Assembly: GCF_015624505.1 (NCBI RefSeq)
Contig: NZ_CP061379.1
Coordinates: forward strand, 806,001-870,000
Length of the DNA: 64,000 bases
DNA from: Bradyrhizobium commune
GTDB taxonomy: Bacteria > Pseudomonadota > Alphaproteobacteria > Rhizobiales > Xanthobacteraceae
Direction: 5' to 3'
Shown here: piece after piece, positions 36,291 to 45,992 of the stretch
Layout: each line of letters opens with the position of its first letter
How positions within the stretch are numbered: position 1 is the stretch's first letter
Notes under the pieces: generated by a model
Databases searched by the model: none
Seen by the model: only the letters and a program-made list of their open reading frames with translations
What the model was told of the DNA's origin: nothing
Program-made: the position numbers and the translations under genes

Positions 36291-37262
36291 ATGGCGGTAA
36301 TCGTGAGGTTGAAGGCGCCCGGCGGTGCGGAGCAGCTCGAACTGGCGAGCGCCGAACTGCCACCGCCGGCTAGCGGCGAAGTCCGGCTGCGACAGACCGC
36401 GATTGGCGTCAATTTCATCGACATCTATCAGCGCATGGGTCTCTACGCGCTCCCGCCCGAGCGGATTCCCGGCGTTGAGGCGGTGGGCATCGTCGCGCAA
36501 CTGGGCGCTGATGTGAGCGGCCTCGATGTCGGGGACCGCGTCGCTTATGCGGGGGCACCGGTCGGCGCTTATGCGTCCGAACGCAATTTGCCGGCCTGGC
36601 GTTGCGTGAGGATTCCCGCGAACTTGCCGGATGAGGTCGTTGCGTCGGCATTCGTCAAAGGCATTACGGCCGACATGCTGCTCACTCGCGTTTTCCCCGT
36701 CGGTCGCGGGACGACTATTCTCGTTCACAGCGCCGCGGGCGGGCTCGGGCAGTTGTTGGCGCGCTGGGCCAGTGCGCTCGGGGCGGTCGTGATCGGCGCT
36801 GTCGGTTCGCCGGCGAAGGTCGAAACCGCCCGTGCTGCCGGCGCGCGTCATGTAATCGTCGGGCGTGGCGCTGATTTTGCGGCCGCCGTCGCCGACTTCA
36901 CCGCCGGGCGAGGCGTCGATGTCGCCTACGACGGCGTCGGCGCGACGACCTTGCAAAAGACGCTCGGCTGCGTGCGACCATTCGGCGTGGTGGCGAGCAT
37001 CGGCCAGTCAGCCGGGCCGATCCCGCTTCTCGACGTCAACGATCTCGGGCCACGGCGCAGCCTGATGTTGGCGCGGCCGAGCGTCATGGCCCACATGAAC
37101 GATGCCGATGCATATCGCTGTTCCGCGGAGCGGGTGCTTGCTGCGATGGCCGACGGCGTGCTCCGGGTGACCGGCAAGGCCTACAGCCTGCGGGACGCAG
37201 CGCAGGCTCAAGCTGACCTGGAAGCCGGGCGTACGACAGGAGCCTTGTATCTGCGACCTTGA
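36291..37262 (+). CDS. NADPH:quinone oxidoreductase (zeta-crystallin type)
   Basis: 323 residues of the zinc-free MDR family: GroES-like N-terminal domain (GVNFIDIYQRMGLY, PGVEAVGIV) and a Rossmann domain with HSAAGGLGQLLARWA as the NADPH motif. It carries out one- or two-electron reduction of quinones and enones. GGAG 8 bp before ATG 36291. The divergent LysR gene probably controls it; no clear T-N11-A box could be singled out in the gap. Confidence 0.93.
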   Translation: MAVIVRLKAPGGAEQLELASAELPPPASGEVRLRQTAIGVNFIDIYQRMGLYALPPERIPGVEAVGIVAQLGADVSGLDVGDRVAYAGAPVGAYASERNLPAWRCVRIPANLPDEVVASAFVKGITADMLLTRVFPVGRGTTILVHSAAGGLGQLLARWASALGAVVIGAVGSPAKVETARAAGARHVIVGRGADFAAAVADFTAGRGVDVAYDGVGATTLQKTLGCVRPFGVVASIGQSAGPIPLLDVNDLGPRRSLMLARPSVMAHMNDADAYRCSAERVLAAMADGVLRVTGKAYSLRDAAQAQADLEAGRTTGALYLRP

Positions 37263-37266
37263 GCGG

Positions 37267-38334
37267 CTATTCCGCCGCCTGCAACACGGCCGCAGCCTTC
37301 TTCGGCGCGATCCACAATGCATCGGGCCGCTCGAACAGGAAGTCGGCGCGCAGCCGTAGCGCGCCCTGCCAGATCGCGAGCGATCCGAGTAGGCCGACGA
37401 TGGTGACGATCAGCGATACCGCGCCGATGTCGGTGATGATTCCGGTGTGCAGGAGCAGTGTGCGTGTCGCTGCCATCGGCAGGAAGAAGGCGAGATAGAT
37501 CACGATCGAATGCTCGCCGAAGAAGCGCAGGACATTGAACCGTCGCGCGCGTGCCAGCAGCGTGCCCATGGTGATGATGGCGCAGGCGCCGGCGAAGCCG
37601 AGCACAAGAGAGACGATCTTCCATTCGCTGGCGCCGAGCGTGACCACGCTCGCATTGATCAGCGCCCAGGCCGCTAGCGCCATCAACGCCGGCGCCGGAT
37701 GATTGCAGGCGCGGTCCGCCAGCGCGAACACGTAAGGCGCGAACAGATAGCCCGAATAGAAATAGACGAAACGCGCGCAGAATTCGTCGATCGCGGTCCA
37801 GCCGGTCGCGATGCGCGCCGACTCCAGTGCAGCCGCGACGATCCAGATCGCAAGCGGGGGGATTCGCCGTGTCATTTTTGTGACGACGAAGAAAAACGGC
37901 AGGAGATAGATGAACCAGAGCGTGCCGAACGGCTCGATGAAGGATTCGAGATAGAGCACGCCAGCGTCGCGCCAGCTGGTTTCGGCCGCGAAGGCGGGAG
38001 CCTTGAAACCGAACTGGATTGTCACCCAAACGACATAAAAATAAGCGAAATGCACCACCTTGCGATCGAGATAGGTCCGCCAATCCCGGTCGATCACCAG
38101 TGGCAGGAACAGGCCCGAAATCAGGAAAAAGTCCGGCATCCGAAACGGCTTTGCAAAGGCCACCAGGACATGCATGAAACCGGTCTCGCCGGCGGCGAGT
38201 TCGACCCCCAGCACCGAATGCATCATCACCACCATGACGATGCAGATGCCCTTGGCGTAGTCGACCCAGTCGACACGCGCGGCTGCGGTGGCGTTGGGAA
38301 GCCCCCCGCTCGCGATTGTGCCTGATGGTGCCAT
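37267..38334 (-). CDS. Acyltransferase 3 family membrane protein
   Basis: 355 residues with about ten membrane helices and the family hallmarks: VDWVDYAKGICIVMVVMMHS near the N-terminus (catalytic His in the MMHS region) and MPDFFLISGLFLP, with FGTLWFIYLLPFFFV in the middle. Such proteins O-acylate surface sugars, usually exopolysaccharide or Nod-factor-like oligosaccharides. ATG 38334 follows AAGGGACA. Divergent from ugd (191-bp gap), which also points to surface polysaccharide synthesis. Confidence 0.88.
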   Translation of the reverse strand: MAPSGTIASGGLPNATAAARVDWVDYAKGICIVMVVMMHSVLGVELAAGETGFMHVLVAFAKPFRMPDFFLISGLFLPLVIDRDWRTYLDRKVVHFAYFYVVWVTIQFGFKAPAFAAETSWRDAGVLYLESFIEPFGTLWFIYLLPFFFVVTKMTRRIPPLAIWIVAAALESARIATGWTAIDEFCARFVYFYSGYLFAPYVFALADRACNHPAPALMALAAWALINASVVTLGASEWKIVSLVLGFAGACAIITMGTLLARARRFNVLRFFGEHSIVIYLAFFLPMAATRTLLLHTGIITDIGAVSLIVTIVGLLGSLAIWQGALRLRADFLFERPDALWIAPKKAAAVLQAAE

Positions 38335-38525
38335 GGTGTCCCTTTTCGAGGCGCGTTCCGCCCGGTCTTGTCCGGGGCCGGGGCAGTGTCGCGCTTTACG
38401 GTTTCCGAGTTCTTTACCGGTACAAATCGCGTGCCGGTTTGCGAACGCGGGCCCTTCCTTCCCCACGGGAAAATGCTAAACCGCCCCGGTTGGGGTTTCG
38501 TTAACCAAGAGAAACAGGGACTTTC

Positions 38526-39842
38526 ATGCGCATCACGATGATCGGTACGGGTTACGTGGGACTGGTGTCCGGAGCCTGCTTTGCCGATTTCGGCCACGAC
38601 GTCATCTGCGTCGATAAGGACGACAGGAAGATTGCAGCCCTTCATCGCGGTGAGATTCCGATCTATGAGCCGGGCCTCGACGAGCTGGTCGCAAACAACG
38701 TCAAAGCCAAGCGTCTGAGCTTCACCACCGACCTGTCGAAGCCGGTGGCCGACGCCGACGCCGTGTTCATCGCGGTCGGTACGCCCTCCCGCCGTGGCGA
38801 TGGTCATGCCGATCTCTCCTACGTCTACGCCGCCGCGAAGGAGATCGCACAGTCGCTGCAAGGCTTCACCGTCGTGGTGACCAAATCGACCGTGCCGGTC
38901 GGCACCGGCGACGAGGTCGAGCGCATCATGCGCGAGACCAATCCCAAGGCCGACGTGGTCGTCGCCTCGAACCCTGAATTCCTGCGCGAAGGCGCGGCGA
39001 TCCGCGACTTCAAGTTCCCCGACCGCGTCGTGGTCGGCACCGACGACGAACGCGGCCGCAAGGTGATGGGCGACATCTACCGCCCGCTGTCGCTGAACCA
39101 GGCGCCGCTGATGTTCACCGCACGCCGCACCGCCGAGATGATCAAATACGCCGCGAATGCGTTCCTGGCGACCAAGATCACCTTCATCAACGAGATCGCG
39201 GACCTTTCCGAAAAGGTCGGCGCCAACGTCCAGGAGGTCGCCCGCGGCATTGGCCTGGACAACCGCATCGGCACCAAGTTCCTGCACGCCGGTCCCGGCT
39301 TCGGCGGCTCCTGCTTCCCGAAGGACACCAAGGCGCTGATCAAGATCGCGCAGGATTACGACGTCTCCTTGCGCATCGTCGAATCCGTGCTCGCCGTCAA
39401 CGAGAACCGCAAGCGCGCGATGGCGCGCAAGGTCAGCCAGGCGCTCGGCGGCTCGCTGCGCGGCAAGACCATCGCGGTGCTGGGCCTCACCTTCAAGCCC
39501 GACACCGACGACATGCGCGATGCGCCGTCGATCCCGCTGGTCACCGGCCTCCTCGACATGGGCGCGAAGGTCAAGGCCTTCGATCCCGTCGGCATGGAGC
39601 AGGCGAAAACCGAGCTGCCGAACATCACCTATTGCGAGGACGCCTATGCCTGCGCTGAAGGAGCCGATGCAGTCGTCGTCGTCACTGAGTGGACGCAGTT
39701 CCGCGGCCTTGATCTCGACCGGCTGAAAGCGACCATGGCCCAGCCCGTCGTCGTCGACCTCCGCAATATCTTCAACCCGCAGGACATGGCGGCCGCCGGC
39801 TTCACCTACGAGAGCGTCGGGCGGCCACCGGTGCGGGGCTGA
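38526..39842 (+). CDS. ugd: UDP-glucose 6-dehydrogenase
   Basis: 438 residues: N-terminal Rossmann NAD domain (MIGTGYVGLVSGACFADFG), central helix domain, and C-terminal UDP-binding domain. The catalytic Cys263 lies in GPGFGGSCFPKD. It oxidises UDP-glucose to UDP-glucuronate in two NAD-dependent steps for polysaccharide and lipid A sugars. AGGGA precedes ATG 38526. The next gene, hrpB, is separated by a repeat. Confidence 0.96.
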   Translation: MRITMIGTGYVGLVSGACFADFGHDVICVDKDDRKIAALHRGEIPIYEPGLDELVANNVKAKRLSFTTDLSKPVADADAVFIAVGTPSRRGDGHADLSYVYAAAKEIAQSLQGFTVVVTKSTVPVGTGDEVERIMRETNPKADVVVASNPEFLREGAAIRDFKFPDRVVVGTDDERGRKVMGDIYRPLSLNQAPLMFTARRTAEMIKYAANAFLATKITFINEIADLSEKVGANVQEVARGIGLDNRIGTKFLHAGPGFGGSCFPKDTKALIKIAQDYDVSLRIVESVLAVNENRKRAMARKVSQALGGSLRGKTIAVLGLTFKPDTDDMRDAPSIPLVTGLLDMGAKVKAFDPVGMEQAKTELPNITYCEDAYACAEGADAVVVVTEWTQFRGLDLDRLKATMAQPVVVDLRNIFNPQDMAAAGFTYESVGRPPVRG

Positions 39843-39856
39843 TAGCGACACATTGT

Positions 39857-39970
39857 TGTCATACCCCGCGCAGACGGGGTATCCAGTACGACGAGATCTT
39901 CGGAATGGCCGGGATCTGAATTGACTGGATCGCTTGCCTGGTGTGCCTTGCGCACAAGGCGGGCGGTGAC
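39857..39970. repeat. GTCATACCCCG intergenic repeat overlapping the hrpB 5' region
   Basis: The left arm has a hairpin (TACCCCG / CGGGGTA, about 39863-39882) followed by TCCAGTACG; the right arm contains TGGATCGC and ends AAGGCGGGCGGTGAC. This type, with ..GCGGGGTATCCAGTACG.. and ..GGCGGGCGATGAC arms, is a recurrent Bradyrhizobium repeat (from memory). Confidence 0.6.
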
Positions 39971-39982
39971 GGACCGAGCCTC

Positions 39983-42457
39983 TTGCCCCGCAGCTTCGAC
40001 ACGCCCCTTCCGATCGATGCCGTGCTCGACGATTTGTCGCGCACGCTGGAGGCGCGCAACGCCGCCGTGCTGGTGGCGCCGCCCGGGGCCGGCAAGACCA
40101 CGCGCGTGCCACTCGCGCTTTTGGACGCACCCTGGGCCAGGGGCAAGAAGATCATCGTGCTGGAGCCGCGGCGCATCGCGGCCCGCGCCAGCGCCGACCG
40201 TATGGCAAAGTCGCTCGGCGAGCGCGCCGGCGAAACCGTCGGCTACCGCGTTCGCTTTGGTTCAAAAATTTCGCGCACAACGCGCATCGAGGTGGTGACC
40301 GAGGGCATCTTCACCCGCCAGATCCTCGACGATCCCGAGCTCTCCGGCATTGCCGCGATCCTGTTCGACGAATTCCACGAGCGCTCGCTCGATGCCGATC
40401 TCGGCCTTGCGCTGGCGCGTGACGCGCAAACGGGTCTGCGCGAGGACCTCCGCATTCTCGTGATGTCGGCCACGCTCGACGGTGCCCGCGTCGCAAAGCT
40501 GCTCGGCGAGGCGCCTGTCGTCGAGAGCGAGGGCCGCGCGTTTCCCGTCGAGACGCGCTATCTCGGTCGCAAGGCGGATGCGCCAATCGAGCGGCAGATG
40601 GCGGATGCAATCGCCTCCGCGCTGCGCGTCGACAGCGGCTCGGTGCTGGCGTTCCTGCCGGGCGCGGCCGAAATCCGCCGAACTCAGAATTTCCTCGTTG
40701 AGCGCGTGCAGGATGCCAGTATCGAAATCGTGCCGCTGTTCGGTGCGCTCGATGCCGCCGTGCAGGACCGCGCCATCGCGCCGGCCCCGAAGGGCACGCG
40801 AAAAGTGGTGCTGGCGACATCGATCGCGGAGACCTCGCTGACCATCGAAGGCGTCCGCATCGTGGTCGATTCCGGTCTCGCCCGCGTACCGCGCTATGAG
40901 CCCGACATTGGCCTGACCCGTCTCGAGACGGTGCGTGCCGCGCGCGCGGCGGTGGACCAGCGCCGTGGCCGCGCCGGACGCACCGAGCCCGGTGTCTGCT
41001 ACCGGCTCTGGGACGAGCCGCAGACGGCCTCGCTCGCGCCTTACACCCAGCCGGAGATTCTCAGCGCCGATCTGTCGTCGCTTGTGCTCGATCTCGCGCA
41101 ATGGGGTGTGGCTGATCCCGCAGCGCTGTCGTTCCTCGATCCGCCGCCGCAGCCGGCCTGGAAGGAAGCCAAAAGCCTGCTGTCCGAGCTCAACGCGCTC
41201 GATGGCGACGGCCGCATCACGGCGGAAGGCAAGAGCCTGCGCGCGTTGGCGCTGCCGCCGCGGCTGGCGCGCATGATCGTGGATTCGCATCGCGCCGGCG
41301 CGGGCGAGGACGCCGCCGAGATCGCTGCCATCCTCACCGAGCGCGGGCTCGGCGGCGACAGCGCCGATCTCGAGCACAGGCGTGACCAGTTCCGCCGCGA
41401 CCGTTCGCCGCGGGCCGCGAGCGCGCGCGACCTGGTGCGCCGTTGGGCGTCACAGGTGGCGGCGTCCGAGAAAGCAGGGCCGCAGGAAGATCTCTCGACC
41501 GGCCTGATGCTCGCTTATGCCTTCCCGGACCGAGTCGCGCGCAATCGCGGCAATGGCAGCTTTGTGCTCGCCAACGGCCGAGGCGCCGCGGTGGAGCAGA
41601 CCTCGTCGCTCGCCCGTGCGCCCTATATCGCGATCGGCGAGATGACGGGAACGGCGGCAAGCGGGCGTATCCTGCTCGCCGCGCCGCTCGGCGAGGACGA
41701 CATCGAGCGGCATTTTGCCGAGCATATCGAGGCGGTCGACGAGATTTCCTTCGACCGCGGTGCGATGTCGCTGCGTGCGCGGCGCAAGCGCACGCTGCAT
41801 GCGATCACGCTCTCCGAGGCCACACTTGCGGTGTCGCCCTCGGAGGACACCGCACGTATCCTCGCCGACGGTCTCATTGCCGCAGGCCTCGACCGTCTGC
41901 CCTGGTCGAAGACCGCAAAACAATGGCGCGACCGCGTGATGTTCCTGCGCAAGGCCGAAGGCGACAGCTGGCCCGACCTTTCGGACGGCGGATTGATCGC
42001 GCGGCGCGACGACTGGCTGGTGCCGGCGCTCTACGACAAGATTGCGCTGAAGGATATCTCGGCCGGCGATCTCTCCGACGCGCTGATGGCGCTATTGCCG
42101 TGGGAGATGCGCGCGCGGCTCGATCGCGAAGCGCCGACGCACTTCGAGGCGCCGACCGGTAGCGCGCTCGCGATCGACTATGAGGCCGAGCAGGGGCCGA
42201 CCATCGCGGTGCGGCTCCAGGAATTGTTCGGGCTCAACACCCATCCATCGATCGCGGCCGGCAAGGTGCCGCTGGTGCTGGAGCTGCTGTCGCCGGCGCA
42301 GCGTCCGGTGCAGGTGACGCGCGATCTTCCCGGTTTCTGGCGCGGCAGCTACGCGGCCGTCCGCTCCGACCTGCGCGGCCGCTACCCGCGCCATCCCTGG
42401 CCGGACGATCCGGCGAGCGCGCTGCCGACCCGCCGGGCCAAGCCGCGCGGCACCTGA
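39983..42457 (+). CDS. hrpB: ATP-dependent RNA helicase HrpB
   Basis: About 824 residues: DEAH-type helicase core with the P-loop VAPPGAGKTTR, DEFHERS in place of DEAH box, SATLDG, TSIAETSLTIEGV and QRRGRAGR, then the HrpB-specific C-terminal domain. Role in RNA metabolism. Start: TTG 39983 gives MPRSFDTPLPIDAVLDD, the N-terminus I recall for this family; the longer frame from 39941 would begin inside a palindromic repeat and add non-conserved residues. The start is thus the only weak point of this annotation. Confidence 0.9.
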   Translation: MPRSFDTPLPIDAVLDDLSRTLEARNAAVLVAPPGAGKTTRVPLALLDAPWARGKKIIVLEPRRIAARASADRMAKSLGERAGETVGYRVRFGSKISRTTRIEVVTEGIFTRQILDDPELSGIAAILFDEFHERSLDADLGLALARDAQTGLREDLRILVMSATLDGARVAKLLGEAPVVESEGRAFPVETRYLGRKADAPIERQMADAIASALRVDSGSVLAFLPGAAEIRRTQNFLVERVQDASIEIVPLFGALDAAVQDRAIAPAPKGTRKVVLATSIAETSLTIEGVRIVVDSGLARVPRYEPDIGLTRLETVRAARAAVDQRRGRAGRTEPGVCYRLWDEPQTASLAPYTQPEILSADLSSLVLDLAQWGVADPAALSFLDPPPQPAWKEAKSLLSELNALDGDGRITAEGKSLRALALPPRLARMIVDSHRAGAGEDAAEIAAILTERGLGGDSADLEHRRDQFRRDRSPRAASARDLVRRWASQVAASEKAGPQEDLSTGLMLAYAFPDRVARNRGNGSFVLANGRGAAVEQTSSLARAPYIAIGEMTGTAASGRILLAAPLGEDDIERHFAEHIEAVDEISFDRGAMSLRARRKRTLHAITLSEATLAVSPSEDTARILADGLIAAGLDRLPWSKTAKQWRDRVMFLRKAEGDSWPDLSDGGLIARRDDWLVPALYDKIALKDISAGDLSDALMALLPWEMRARLDREAPTHFEAPTGSALAIDYEAEQGPTIAVRLQELFGLNTHPSIAAGKVPLVLELLSPAQRPVQVTRDLPGFWRGSYAAVRSDLRGRYPRHPWPDDPASALPTRRAKPRGT

Positions 42458-42577
42458 GCCCACCGCATTAACCGTTCGCTCATCCTATTCGCCAAAATGG
42501 CACCGGCCCGGCCGCAACTCCGCTCGCGGCAGGGCAGGCGGCGTGGTGAAATCGTGCTTTCGGGTCCAGGTGGTGTC

Positions 42578-43090
42578 ATGCGTAACATAATGATCTTCGC
42601 GGCCATCATGATCGGGCTCGGCACCTTCATGGCGCAGATGGCAGACAAGATGAGCTCCGCCTCGGCCACCTCAGCGCCGCGCGCGAATGCCGCGGTCGCG
42701 CCGACAGCTCCGGTCGGCGGCCGCAGCCTCAGCATTCCCCGCGATGGCCGCGGTCATTTCCAGACCGAGGGCCGTGTCGACGGCCAGCGCATCGGCTTCA
42801 TGGTCGACACCGGCGCCTCCGTGGTTGCGCTCAACGAGACGTCGGCCGCACGCTTCGGCCTCCGCCCCTCGCGCAGCGAATACAATGCGACCGTCACCAC
42901 CGCCAACGGCACCATCAAGGCCGCCCGCGCCCGCATCGCCATGCTCGATGTCGGCGGCATCATCGTGCGCGACGTCGATGCCATGGTTCTGCCGGACGAG
43001 GCACTGTCGGAAAACCTGCTCGGTCTCTCCTTCCTGTCCCGCCTGAAGCGCTTTGAGTACGCCAACGGCCAGATGGTGCTGGAGCAGTAG
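42578..43090 (+). CDS. Membrane-anchored retropepsin-like aspartic protease (TIGR02281)
   Basis: 170 residues: N-terminal membrane helix (about 3-20), a Ser/Ala/Pro-rich linker, then a clan AA aspartic protease domain with Asp77 in MVDTGASVVALN and the second-half strand NLLGLSFLSRLKRFEY. One active Asp per chain implies a dimer, as in retropepsins. Likely faces the periplasm. ATG 42578; the preceding 27 open codons are not family-like. Its substrate is unknown; it is conserved in alphaproteobacteria. Confidence 0.85.
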   Translation: MRNIMIFAAIMIGLGTFMAQMADKMSSASATSAPRANAAVAPTAPVGGRSLSIPRDGRGHFQTEGRVDGQRIGFMVDTGASVVALNETSAARFGLRPSRSEYNATVTTANGTIKAARARIAMLDVGGIIVRDVDAMVLPDEALSENLLGLSFLSRLKRFEYANGQMVLEQ

Positions 43091-43245
43091 TCCGGGCCGA
43101 TTGTTTCCGGATGCTCGCGGCCGGTAAGGTTTCCCCGTTACCAAACTGCCGCAATTATCGGCCATAAGCCTCCCATCCCGCCTTCCGCTGCGGCCCGGCA
43201 TTCGCTAAGGCTGCCAATTCCTGCTTTTTTCACGAGACCGTCTCA

Positions 43246-44745
43246 ATGTTCCCAAAGCCGAAATCCGTGTTGCTGCCCAACACCTACGCCTTCGAATCCG
43301 AGCCGATGGTGAAGCCCACGGGTTTCCGCGAATACGACGCGCGGTGGTTGTTCCAGAAGGAGATCAACCTGATGGGCGTGCAGGCGCTCGGCATGGGGCT
43401 GGGTGCGCTGATCGCCGAGCTCGGCGTCAGCCAAGAGATCGTCACCGGCCACGATTTTCGCGGTTATTCGGCCTCGATCAAATACGCGCTGATCTCGGGC
43501 CTGATGGCGGCGGGCTGCAAGGTGCACGACATCGGCCTTGCGGTGACGCCGATGGCCTATTTCGCGCAGTTCGATCTCGACGTGCCCTGCGTCGCCATGG
43601 TCACGGCCTCGCACAACGATAATGGCTGGACCGGCGTGAAGATGGGAGCCAACCGTCCGCTGACCTTTGGCCCCGACGAGATGACGCGTTTAAAGGAGAT
43701 CGTGCTCAACGCCGAGTTCAAGAACAAGGTCGGCGGCTCCTACCAGTTCCACGAGAATTATCCGGCGCGCTACATCGCCGATCTCACCAACCGTCCGAAG
43801 CTGAAGCGCAAGCTCAAGGTCGTCGCGGCCTGCGGCAACGGTACCGCGGGCGCCTTCGCGCCGCAGGTGCTGGAGGCGATCGGCTGCGAGGTGATCCCGC
43901 TCGACACCGAGCTCGACCACACCTTCCCGAAATACAATCCGAATCCGGAAGACATGGAGATGCTGCATGCGATCCGCGACGCGGTGCTGCATCACAAGGC
44001 CGATGTGGGCTTGGGCTTCGACGGTGACGGCGATCGCTGCGGCGTCGTCGACAACACCGGCGAAGAGATCTTTGCCGACAAGGTCGGCGTGATGCTGGCG
44101 CGCGACATGTCGGCGATCCACAAGGACGCGCAGTTCATCGTCGACGTGAAATCGACCGGCCTGTTCATCACCGATCCCGTGCTCCAGAAGCAGGGCGCCA
44201 AGACCGCCTATTGGAAGACCGGCCATTCCTACATGAAGCGCCGCACCAACGAGACCGGCGCGCTCGCGGGCTTCGAGAAGTCGGGCCATTTCTTCTTCAA
44301 CAAGCCGTATGGACGCGGTTACGACGACGGTCTGGTGTCAGCGATTGCGATCTGCGACATGCTCGACCGCGCGCCTGGCAAGTCGATGGCCGATCTGAAG
44401 AACGCGCTGCCGAAAACCTGGTCGTCGCCGACGATGTCGCCGCATTGCGCCGATGAAGTGAAATACGGCGTCATCGACGCCGTTGTGAAACACTTCGAGG
44501 CGCTCGAGAAGAAGGGCGCCAAGATCGGGGGGCAATCGATCCGCGATCTCGTCACCGTCAACGGCGTCCGCGTCACGGTCGAGGACGGCAGCTGGGGCCT
44601 GGTGCGCGCCTCCTCCAACAAGCCCGAGCTCGTCGTCGTGGTCGAGAGCCCGGTGTCCGAGCAGCGCATGCACGACATGTTCGAGATGGTGAACAGCGTG
44701 CTGCGCACGCATCCAGAAGTCGGCGAGTACAATCAGAAGATCTGA
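43246..44745 (+). CDS. Phosphomannomutase/phosphoglucomutase
   Basis: 499 residues of the alpha-D-phosphohexomutase family: phosphoserine loop VTASHNDNG (Ser122), metal-binding loop DGDGDRCG (259-266), sugar-binding loop GALAGFEKSGH and C-terminal phosphate-binding loop RASSNKPEL. It interconverts 1- and 6-phosphates of mannose or glucose, feeding nucleotide-sugar synthesis. Longer than AlgC-type enzymes (about 460), with insertions in the N-terminal domain. Monocistronic; ugd nearby uses the downstream product UDP-glucose. Confidence 0.93.
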   Translation: MFPKPKSVLLPNTYAFESEPMVKPTGFREYDARWLFQKEINLMGVQALGMGLGALIAELGVSQEIVTGHDFRGYSASIKYALISGLMAAGCKVHDIGLAVTPMAYFAQFDLDVPCVAMVTASHNDNGWTGVKMGANRPLTFGPDEMTRLKEIVLNAEFKNKVGGSYQFHENYPARYIADLTNRPKLKRKLKVVAACGNGTAGAFAPQVLEAIGCEVIPLDTELDHTFPKYNPNPEDMEMLHAIRDAVLHHKADVGLGFDGDGDRCGVVDNTGEEIFADKVGVMLARDMSAIHKDAQFIVDVKSTGLFITDPVLQKQGAKTAYWKTGHSYMKRRTNETGALAGFEKSGHFFFNKPYGRGYDDGLVSAIAICDMLDRAPGKSMADLKNALPKTWSSPTMSPHCADEVKYGVIDAVVKHFEALEKKGAKIGGQSIRDLVTVNGVRVTVEDGSWGLVRASSNKPELVVVVESPVSEQRMHDMFEMVNSVLRTHPEVGEYNQKI

Positions 44746-44759
44746 GCGCTGGCGAGCGC

Positions 44760-45596
44760 TCAGCCACCCGGCGGCCCGAACAGCGCGCGGAGCTTCGCGC
44801 CTGTTCCCCGCGCCTTCCAGGCATCCTCGAACATCGCGATCCATTCGCCGAGTGCGATCCGGATCGGATTGAAGGACGGCGTGCCGCCGATGAGGCCGAA
44901 GCGAAGCGGCTCTCCGGGACGTTCGGCAAAGGTGCCGAACAGGCGATCGAACACGATCAGGACTCCGCCGTAGTTCTTGTCGAGGCACGGTTCGTTGCAG
45001 GCATGATGCACGCGATGATGGCTCGGCGTATTGAGCACCCATTCGAGCACGCCGAGTTTCGGCGCGAACTCGCTGTGGATGAAGAACTGGTAGAACAGGT
45101 TGATCCCGAGCATTGCGACGATCGCGAGGGGATGGAAACCGATCAGCGCGAGCGGCAGGAAGAAGAGAAAATTGCCGGAGATGTTGCCGGTCCAGCCGAG
45201 CCTTATCGCCGCCGTCAGGTTCAGCCGCGTCGTCGAGTGATGCACCGCATGGGTCGCCCACATCCAGCGAATGCGGTGCGAGGCGCGGTGCTGCCAGTAG
45301 TAGAGAAACTCGCTGCCGAGGAACAATCCGGCGAGCGTGAGCGGCTCGGTCTGCGAAAAGTCGAACAGGCGGTGTTGGTACAAGAACGCGAACGGCACGG
45401 CGAGAATGCCGGCTTCGAGCGCACGCAGCAGGTTCTGCCCCAGCGCGACGCCGAATGACGCAGCGCTCTCGCGCCAGTCATGCGTCTCGTGATGGGCGAG
45501 CCGGCCGATGCCGTATTCGAGCAACATAAGGCCGATTGCGGTCGCGAGGATCATACGCCGGAGCATCGGATCGAGCAGGAGTGAAGCGTAACCCAC
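44760..45596 (-). CDS. Sterol desaturase/fatty-acid hydroxylase family membrane protein
   Basis: 278 residues, about four membrane helices and the histidine boxes of the di-iron family: WQHRASHR, WATHAVHHS and PSHHRVHHACN. It would hydroxylate or desaturate a membrane lipid; hopanoids, carotenoids or fatty acids are possible. The GTG start at 45596 has AGGAGGG a few bp upstream, and that site overlaps the stop of the upstream small exported protein gene (45606), so the two are translationally linked. Confidence 0.88.
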   Translation of the reverse strand: MGYASLLLDPMLRRMILATAIGLMLLEYGIGRLAHHETHDWRESAASFGVALGQNLLRALEAGILAVPFAFLYQHRLFDFSQTEPLTLAGLFLGSEFLYYWQHRASHRIRWMWATHAVHHSTTRLNLTAAIRLGWTGNISGNFLFFLPLALIGFHPLAIVAMLGINLFYQFFIHSEFAPKLGVLEWVLNTPSHHRVHHACNEPCLDKNYGGVLIVFDRLFGTFAERPGEPLRFGLIGGTPSFNPIRIALGEWIAMFEDAWKARGTGAKLRALFGPPGG

Positions 45597-45605
45597 GGTA
45601 CCCTC

Positions 45606-45917
45606 CTATTTCGGCACCACGCCTGCGGTGATGGCGCGATCCCGCAGCGTCTGCGCCCGCGGCATCACTTGCGCGCAGGCGGCGCTGAGCTGGTCGGGAT
45701 GGGATTTGAGGCAGGCGAGGATGCGTCCGCCGCCCGGCGTGACGTTACTGCACAGGCGGTCATAGTCGGCGCTGCAGGCCCGCAGCAGGATCATCGCTTC
45801 GCTGCGCATATCGGCGGGCACTTGAGCCTGCGCGAGACCGGGCGTGACGGTCGCGGCCATCAGCACGGCTGCGATGGCGACGCGCATCGGTGAAGCGAAA
45901 TTTGCGATGTTGGACAT
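45606..45917 (-). CDS. Small exported cysteine-rich-repeat protein
   Basis: 103 residues: signal peptide (about 1-31, LAQAQ end), then a domain with four Cys (LLRACSADY, DRLCSNVTPG, ILACLKSHP, SAACAQVMP) in the spacing of the cysteine-rich repeat (Golgi-GLG1 type, PF00839) family found in alphaproteobacteria. Periplasmic; function unknown. AAGGAG 7 bp before ATG 45917. Followed after 9 bp by the sterol-desaturase-family gene, probably in one operon. Confidence 0.8.
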   Translation of the reverse strand: MSNIANFASPMRVAIAAVLMAATVTPGLAQAQVPADMRSEAMILLRACSADYDRLCSNVTPGGGRILACLKSHPDQLSAACAQVMPRAQTLRDRAITAGVVPK

Positions 45918-45992
45918 GTCGTTCTCCTTGTTGGACGTTCGAGGAACAAGCCGCCGCCGCGTGGGGCCAGCGCGACGACGGCTCGGCCCAGC

